Source: Marsupella aquatica
Taxonomy: Eukaryota; Marchantiophyta
DNA: 64,000 nucleotides
Direction of reading: 5' to 3'
Assembly: GCA_973895155.1 (NCBI GenBank)
Contig: OZ316897.1
Location: 10,044,001-10,108,000, forward strand
Shown: positions 56,501-64,000 of the stretch, piece by piece
Layout: every line of letters begins with the position of its first letter
Numbering within the stretch: position 1 is the stretch's first letter
The notes under the pieces: model-generated
Seen by the model: only the letters and a program-made list of their open reading frames with translations
What the model was told of the DNA's origin: nothing
The model's database searches: none
Position numbers and translations under genes: made by a program

Positions 56501-59500
56501 TTGAAGTCTAATTACAAGCTCTACTGTACTTAATTAACAGACGGCAAGGTACTACAGTAGCTAGCACTGTGATCCAATGGTTGGCTTGGTGGTCTTGTTG
56601 TGTTGCTCAAAATCTATCTCTAAAATAGATCATCTGTCTGTGTCGATACCTTGTAATTCTTTATTCTGATTTTTCTTTCCCAAGAATGATGCCCCAAGGA
56701 CCACGATGGTGGTCTTTGAAAACCCCTAAGGATCACATTTTAAAAAAATTTGAATTTAATTTTAATAATTTATGTTTATAAATTTAAATAATTTTAAGTT
56801 TTGAAGATATAGTACAAGAGTAGCTAAGCTACACTTTCATCAAAGGTGATTATGAATTTTTGACCATTTTGATTGAGTTACTCATCATAGAATGAGGAGG
56901 GGGTAAATTTTAATTGTGTTCTTTTAGGTAGGGTTTGTGTTATTTGATGTCTCCTCTTTTTATCTCTAGTTGCCTTGGAAGTGAAAATCAAAATTTTATT
57001 TTAAAATTTATATTCATCAAGTTATTAGCCCAAAATTTACATCGATCACCATAATGCAATGCATTAGAGCCAAATGTCCAACAAGGAGGTACACCCGAGT
57101 CTCACTTTCTTTCCCATTCGATACTATTAATTCCCTCCGTAACCGTATTATGATAGTTTCTCAATTTACGTCAGTTGATAAGGGACGGAAATCCTAGAAT
57201 AGTACGGACATTAGGCATTAATGAGGGTGGCCACAATTTGAAAATGACAAGGATGATCATAAAGGAAAAACGGATAGCTATTCACTGTTGGATATAAAAA
57301 GCGAATAGAGACAGAGGGATAGAAAAAGGTACCTTCCTGAAAGGGGGCCATCAATGAATGTGACCAATCTCATAACTCAACCCATCAATGAAAAATAGTC
57401 AATCACTCACCCATCTCATAAAGAATGCCATAAAAGCGCTCCCAATGCTCACACAATTGCAATATTTTAAGTGTTCAGCATGGCGACATCATTGCGCTAG
57501 TCTAGTCAAACACATTCACCTCAGCGAGACCTTTATTGCCTCAATAGTTATAGCCTTGAACGGTTCATTCCATGCATGTTGCATTTAGGAGCTCCTGAAT
57601 TGACGGTCAGAAGCTATTCCCCAAAGTGAGCACTCTAGGGAGTCCGTTGATCTATCATCCAATAAATGCCCTTCGTAGAACTCTAAGTCTACTTGGTTCA
57701 CCAGACGTGTGACTCAGCGAAGGGAATTGAGAGGGCTCATAAATATGGTCGAGTGATCGATCATCGATGGTGATGATAGAGTAGCCCTTGACCTAGCTTT
57801 GCCAAAATCTTCACTCTCCTGCTTATAGGATTCATTGATGGGGTTGCTAGCTTGATTTGTCTTCATTGATGAACAGAGTTGGACCTGGTGTAAAATTGAG
57901 GCGTAGTCTTGGGTACTACTTCCATGTCTGTACGGAGTTGGCTTAGAATGTCATTAGTCATTAGTGCGTCTCTATCTTCTAGCAATACCACAAACAGGCT
58001 GCAAAAGACTTGGCCCCTCTAGGATAAACATTACTTTTTGTCTTTGTTTCTTAGTTGGCTTTTGGTTGGGATCCCTTAACTTGTTTTTCTGAGGTCCTTT
58101 CCCCTCTTTTACTCCCCATCATTTTCTTGTGACACTTTCCCCTCGTTTCCTCCCCCTCTTTTTTGCCCTTAGGCACTGTGATACATACTACAGTTGTCAC
58201 GCTCGTTTCAAATGGACTTCTTGGGAAACACGACAAACTTTTCACAGAAAGGACAGGGCCCCTTGTTCTTGTAACCCTTCCTTTAACCTGTGTGATTACT
58301 AGTTTACTTTTAACATCGTAGGCAAAGCTATATACGTCAGTACACTATTTTTGTCGTGAAGCTATTTTCTCTTTTTGGTTTTCTGGGCCGAGTTTATGAC
58401 GCTTAAATAGGGCTATGTCTATGACTCTATGGATACCTGTCAGAACAAAAGTGGTACGGAAGGGTTAATTATAAGTCGGTGAAATTGTATCAATATATAT
58501 ACAATTATGGAACTTTGCGACGCCGTACTGTAGCTCTGGTAAGTGCAAGTGCTTTGTAACTGAACTTTACTTCACACCATTAATGCGTGTGTGTTAGGCT
58601 GCGTATCCTCTGTTACTGGGCCTCTATTGGGACAAGTATCATGCATAATACAGGGTGTAAATTACTCGTTCTTTTTCATTTTCCGCCTTTTTTCCTCGTT
58701 TGGGGGGCACCATTCCTTCTCAATTGCCCTCCCCTATCCTCTCACCATGACAGTTCACCCCAAATCATGGAACGCCACCGAGTTCATTGTTGTGGGACAT
58801 AAATCCTCTTGCACTCTGGCTCAGGTCAAGCTCAGGATTTATAACCAACAATGCCCTCAGGAAAGAACGTTTTGGTACAGTACTCATACTGAGCTCCAGG
58901 ACTTTGCTCCAGGGCAATTTTGCTACAGGACGAGCTAAAGGATCGCCACAGACTGCACTTTTGGCCAAGTTGCTAACTGACTAGCCATGGCTATGTGGAA
59001 GCCAGTGTCTTGAACATGGTAGAATTGACACTAGCTAATCAGTCTTAGTTCAGACAAGGCTGCCCCATCTTTTTTCACCCCTAGCTCTTTCCCCTTCACC
59101 CACTATACATGAACACAGCTGGGTTTGTTTGATTTCTCAGATTGTGTGTCCAAGAGCACCTTGCCATGTGACAAATACAAGACCTCAAGCTAAATGCAAG
59201 AGAAAGAACAACACTATACAAAATGCAAATCAACCTGACTATTAAAATAATTTGGTGGATAGCTAGTCAATCCAATCAATTTGGGGGACAGGGTAAGAAA
59301 AAACTGTTTCCAAATAAGTGCAAAAAGTTGGTCAAATCTAAGGGAAATTAGCTTAAATAGCACATTACGCTGCAGATATGGTTTGGTGAAGCACGGTACT
59401 GTTAGTGAGCTCACTTTTCACAAGGAGGGAAGCATATTCAAAGGAGGACTGCTGTACTACGGTAGTTTACAACTACGGTACTGTAAATTGAACTCTGACT

Positions 59501-62500
59501 CATGCTCTTTGGAGCATTAATGAGGTACTCAGATCAACGGTATGAGGGTGGCTATTGTGCCCTTGAAAGGGGATTGGATTGTCGATCTCCATCCCCATTA
59601 TTTTGCTTTGGGGCTCCACATGCGCATATAATAATCACCCCGAACATGCAGTCTCCAGTCTCCACAACTACCTATTCCATAGATGCCTTCTTAAATATTG
59701 TGTGGGATAATGTCGGTAAGCAATAGAAATTCTCATTTACTCTCACCAGCTCAGATCTCGACAGGAACGCTCCAGTGGTTTGATTATGATTGAGAGAATA
59801 GAAGATTAAGTAAATGCAACCGTGTGGCTGAGTGGCTCCTTTACATGGCCTACACTCCAATTAGTCCTTGGGGTGTCTTCGCTTTTGTTTCAGGTGTCAC
59901 CTTTCTTGGTGGAAAAAGTGCAGCAATTCAAGTCATAATTGCTTTTCGGTCACTTGCACAATAATATGTTAGTGTTTACTCTTTCTGTCCCTCTGAATTG
60001 TGGCAATTTATTAGGAATGGTTTTAATTGTGTCCCAAGTTCATGTAATGTGAAGTGTGGTCTGTTCACACATATGAATGGTTGAGATTGCATCTTACACT
60101 TCGAAAAAAAGACTAGTGTCTCCTATTTCTTGTAACATTACCCTTAATTGGTCTGATTTTGGTTTCCTTGGGAGCCAGTTGCGCTGGTAGTTGTCCTATT
60201 CCAGTTTCCCTGAAAATCCATAAACTTGAAAAGCACACCATTCGAGTAATCATTTGGGATAGGTGTATGTGACACAACAGATAGGATTGAGAGGAGGATG
60301 TGGAATGTAGGGTCTGTATTACCTTGGGGGCGCAACCAGTGCAGGGGATAACTAAGGAAGAAAACATTTATATAGTTTTATGTTTTCATTAGGGCACTAG
60401 ATTTTTCATTGGAGCACCTTTCTCTTCAGAAAAAAGAATCCCAGTTTAGTCCATTCAGGTGTATTGACTAGGATGCTAATGAAAGTGAAAGTGTGTACAT
60501 ACTCACTTAAGTCAATGTCAAGACTAACAGAATCCAAGGATAACAACTCCTAAATTGAATGTAACGTGGCTTAAAAGGGGGTGTGGTAGTGAGGATTGCA
60601 CCTCTTGCAGACTTGCACATGAACCTGAAACAGTAGGGAGCAACTGCAGGGAAGAATCCGGGGAACAATCTTAGAAATAAATATACTAGCCAACAATAAA
60701 AATCGCCATCGTCCCAAAACAATCCAAAGGGAGACATGCTCTCAATATGATCAAGCATACATCTCGAGTCTTGAATAAAACACAATTCGTGGGACCATGA
60801 CGTGTTCCCCACTGAAATCCTCCTACTCTCGTGTAGAATGAATTATTATTTTGCTTCTCTGAAACGGGAGACAATGAACCAAACCATGGCTCTTAATAAT
60901 CAAAGCTGGAAGGAAGGGATCTGGCCTCTGGGTCGATCGAACGTCCAAACATGCAAGTCAATCAATTGCCATGTTAGGCACTGAGAAAACGACAGGTTTT
61001 GTTGTCCCTATAAGGAAGATCCAGTAGGAGTGATTAAATATCTTCTTGAGGGACCATTACTGCAGCATAAATTTGGAGTCAAGACGACAAGATACACTGT
61101 TTCTGTCTTTCTGACGATTAAACAAATGTTTTCTTGCTTTGTAATTATACCCAGGTGCGCAATTAGTTGAGAAAGGACGGGTCATTACTAGCAAGTGAAC
61201 ATAAAGACAAGAAGACAAAATTATTGATGCCCTCCCATCTGTAAAAGTCGGTACTTACGGTATTGTATTTATGTAATCTCATGTATCTTGGATTCTTGGT
61301 CATATTTGGGACGGGTAACTGCTAAAATGATACGGAGCCACTAGTATCGGTAGTACTAAATTGGAAGATTGTGGACTGTGTGCCACAGTTTCGTAATGCT
61401 TGCAGTCATGAACTAACCGAGAGGGCTCATCTAATTATATATTTGTAATAGAAATTACTTGCCGGGGCATACTAGACTGAATTATTTACAAGAGTGTAAC
61501 TCTGGGAAGTAATTGTCATTTTGGGTGCTAGTAGAATACAGCTATTGGGGGTAAGGTAAGTCTCTGAAAATGGTGGAGTGGGCTTGAGGGCTCTATTTCT
61601 TTTCAAAAGAACCTGCACTCAAACTAGTTAGCAAAACAATAATTTACCCCACAAATGATTGTAGCAACCTTAGGAGGGGGATTCATAAAAAGTTGTTAGT
61701 AATTTCACACGCGCATCATGTTTTCAAAAATAAATTATAAAGCAATGCAAGCCAATTCACAAGCCAGGTTTTACTGATCAACTGTTGCATGAGCCCAGAC
61801 AACTCAATAGATTTGAATGATGTGTTAGTTGACTTGTCTCAGTTGTATGCAATCACACATACATCCTGCTTGCAAGTGAAACCACAACTCTACAGTTGGG
61901 GTGTGTTGCTTTGCAGCACAATGTCTGATCATTATGTGTCAACATGAGTAGAGAAGCCCAATACTATAAATTCTACCGTTTAGTAATCAGGAAATATTTT
62001 GCTGCAGATCTCGAATCATAAAGCAGAGGAGTGCCGTGCACATTTGTTAAAACTTAAAAGACTTGACAAATGGAATTAATCAGATTTGACAGGTATGCTT
62101 TTAATTATCAGTGTCATAGTTAGTGTTGAACCACACCCGCCCATATAAAAGACCATCATTCCTGGCCTGTGGTGAACAGTGTTTCAACATAAAAGGTAAA
62201 ACACTTATCAATAAAAGGTGAAGCACTTCCAAGTTCCAACTTTTGTAGAACTCAAGTCTACTTTTGAGCCCGTTCACTTTTTAATGAGAGCTACTAATAA
62301 CCGGGAGCTCTTTATAGTGGCAGCTGGTATGACACGACCTCAGAGAATTCTCTCATTCCGGTCCAACTCTAGAAGACAACAATCAAATGTTCAAGTAGTG
62401 TTGACCAAAAACAAAAAAAACACGATGGCTTCAATAGAAGTGAGTTGTCAGGTTGACATGACCAATCAGAATGGAGCAGGTCTGAATCTTCTACTGACTA

Positions 62501-62804
62501 AGCCAGGATAACTTAATTAAAGACCCAAAACATCGTAACGTAAGGATTCTATTCCGCATGAGTAAACTCAAGAGCAATGTTCGGGGAATTCCCCATGTGA
62601 TAGTTGGGTGGAAAGTTACCATGGCTAAATTAAGCTCCTATCAGGTGCCCGACTTTAAGTCATTTCCACGTCGGATATTTTAGCTTTATGAGAAACCCCA
62701 TGAAGCCAGAACGTTCACAAGACTGTATTTAGACCAAAGAAGTAACTTCCTACAAAATAATAAAAGAGGATAGTTAAGTAATCATCCTGGGGAGGTATAT
62801 TTGA
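53587..62804. other. Intergenic, no gene supported
   Basis: About 9 kb scanned on both strands. The longest frames (58591-58938, 60507-60812, 53810-54079) have no family resemblance, unbalanced composition and no splice-compatible neighbours. No tRNA, rRNA or LTR pair was recognised. AT-rich patches lie at 56740-56830. Regulatory DNA for genes outside the window cannot be excluded. Confidence 0.5.
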
Positions 62805-62874
62805 TACATATGGATGGCTGAGATTGAGAGTAGGCGTGGAATGTAGGGTATGGATGACCTTTGACGGGAGGCAC

Positions 62875-63012
62875 AACCGGTCTAGATTTGTTTCTATAGC
62901 ATTTCAAGGACAAAAACAACCCAAAAATCTCAACGAGATTTTGCATTTGTGCCGTAGATCACTCACTAGATGAACAACAAAGTTGTATCAGACAAACAAA
63001 TCTAGACCGGTT
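62875..63012. repeat. Inverted repeat, 19-bp perfect arms
   Basis: AACCGGTCTAGATTTGTTT (62875-62893) and its exact complement (62994-63012) enclose 100 bp. The region could fold back or be a remnant of a short inverted-repeat transposon. A phrase just left of it (GTGGAATGTAGGGT, 62837-62850) also occurs at 60300-60313. Confidence 0.8.
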
Positions 63013-64000
63013 TAGATCCAGCCCATTCTAACCAATCAGATTGCAAGGATGAGTTTTTCAATTTACAGGAAAATATTAATCAAAATTCCAATGGAAAATT
63101 ACTAGAGGGCCTCTCATTTGTATGACACCAAACTTTTAAGAGAAGGAATCTTTGTCCAAAATACTCTTCTGGGACACAACAAGTCTCAATACAAAGGGAT
63201 GGGTGAGGATTAGGTAACTCAAATGATTTTAAACTGGGTATTGTTTCCTCTGCCACCAGCCTTCTTGAGATCTCAATGCAAAGTTCAAATGTCGGGGCCT
63301 GATTTTTGATTTGGGCTCTAGGTTGTCATTTGGCTATCTGATTTTCCTTGTTTCGTTTTCTTTGAAAAGTTGTACTATGTTCGTTGTTGAACTTTGGTTG
63401 ATAAGAAGAAACATGCAAAGAACTAAAATGGGAACTTTGTTGTACAAGGAGGGCAAGAGAAAGACCAAAAATTGACTCAAGGAATGGGTTTCTGATTGGT
63501 TGGATTATCCTCTACTTCCTTATTCCTCTTTGTTTCCACAAGTTGGAGAGGTTTGGGTGCATGAACCCTCCCTTTATCAATTCCTTTCCTTTTTTACATG
63601 GAAAATTTTCATCCAGAGTACGTACTATTCTGCAAGGCACTTACCCACCCACACACACTCCATTCCAGACACCTAGTGTGAGAGCGGGGTTTGAACCTGA
63701 GACCTGGTCCGCTCCTTTCAAGGTGGGTACGTTGTGCTTGTGATCTTAGGTTGGCTTACAAGACATGGGGGCCCATTCTCTTGTTTCGATTCCCTCTAAA
63801 AAATAAAAATCTGGACTCTATAATGAGTGGAATAGGCTCCAGTTTGCTTTTCAATAACTAGGGGGCCCATTCAGGTATAGTGTCCACCAACTCTACTTGA
63901 CAAGCAGTGGGCCCAAGTAAGTGTTGGTGAAAGAGTGTTTATTATTTTGTCTAGAATTTTAGACCAACTCCTGAGGTGGTCCAACATTTTCAAACTTTGG
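63013..64000. other. Intergenic tail of window
   Basis: Apart from the SINE-like stretch, no gene, repeat array or LTR was seen. Confidence 0.4.
63600..63790 (-). mobile_element. SINE-like sequence with pol III B box (tentative)
   Basis: Read on the minus strand, GGTTCAAACC at 63697-63688 fits the pol III B-box consensus GGTTCRANNCC, preceded by GACCAGGTCTCA and followed by GTGTGTGTGGGTGGGTAAGTG. This layout is common in plant tRNA-derived SINEs. An A box is not clear and no tRNA cloverleaf can be drawn, so a whole tRNA gene is excluded. Confidence 0.35.

Noticed and set aside
58587-58938. Overlapping 71- and 115-codon frames
   Set aside because: No family match, no splice partners, two frames open over the same DNA.
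59810-59850. GTGTGGCTGAGTGGCTCC as start of a tRNA gene
   Set aside because: No matching acceptor stem, anticodon arm or B box downstream at the right distance.

Overview
This window is nuclear DNA of a land plant. The host genes carry short GT-AG introns (about 110-380 bp) and belong to plant families: an MLO seven-helix protein, a plastid-type S1-domain protein, a DUF538 protein and a cytosolic soluble pyrophosphatase. The repeats are plant-type Ty3/gypsy, Ty1/copia, L1-like LINE and short DNA transposons. A bryophyte or other seedless plant would fit the compact genes and the non-chromoviral gypsy family, but that is inference; the species cannot be read from the sequence.

Layout. Bases 1-16000 are the gene-rich arm. 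It holds the 3' two thirds of an MLO gene (+, nine exons rebuilt by frame and splice site, 394-3304), an S1-domain gene with a tandemly repeated C-terminal half (-, 5265-6944), a single-exon DUF538/SVB-like gene (+, 9907-10341) and a complete eight-exon inorganic pyrophosphatase gene (-, 11942-13964). Several short tandem repeats lie between them.

Bases 16000-54000 are a nested transposon block. Two divergent copies of one gypsy family lie on the minus strand (E1, 18196-26220; E2, 30840-36075). Both are cut at the 5' end and both carry an extra ORF downstream of integrase. E1 abuts an L1-like LINE fragment and E2 abuts a fragment of a different gypsy lineage. A full-length copia element (C1, 42635-47896) has 154-bp LTRs and a GTTTT target duplication. 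A second copia (C2) is represented by its 3' end. The LTR of C2 was hit by a 3526-bp element (N, 50028-53553) that has matched 142-bp LTRs, a TATGA target duplication and no recognisable gag or pol. A family of short inverted-repeat transposons (MITEs) is present in three copies, one with a perfect 8-bp target duplication.

Bases 53587-64000 hold no gene I can support, only a short inverted repeat and a SINE-like sequence with a pol III B box.

The most interesting items are the conserved third ORF of the gypsy family with its ambiguous position relative to two possible polypurine tracts, the non-autonomous LTR element N with its TTTACAC motif cluster, and the alternating NPFAS repeat protein. 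The host genes do not form a pathway; they are ordinary neighbours.
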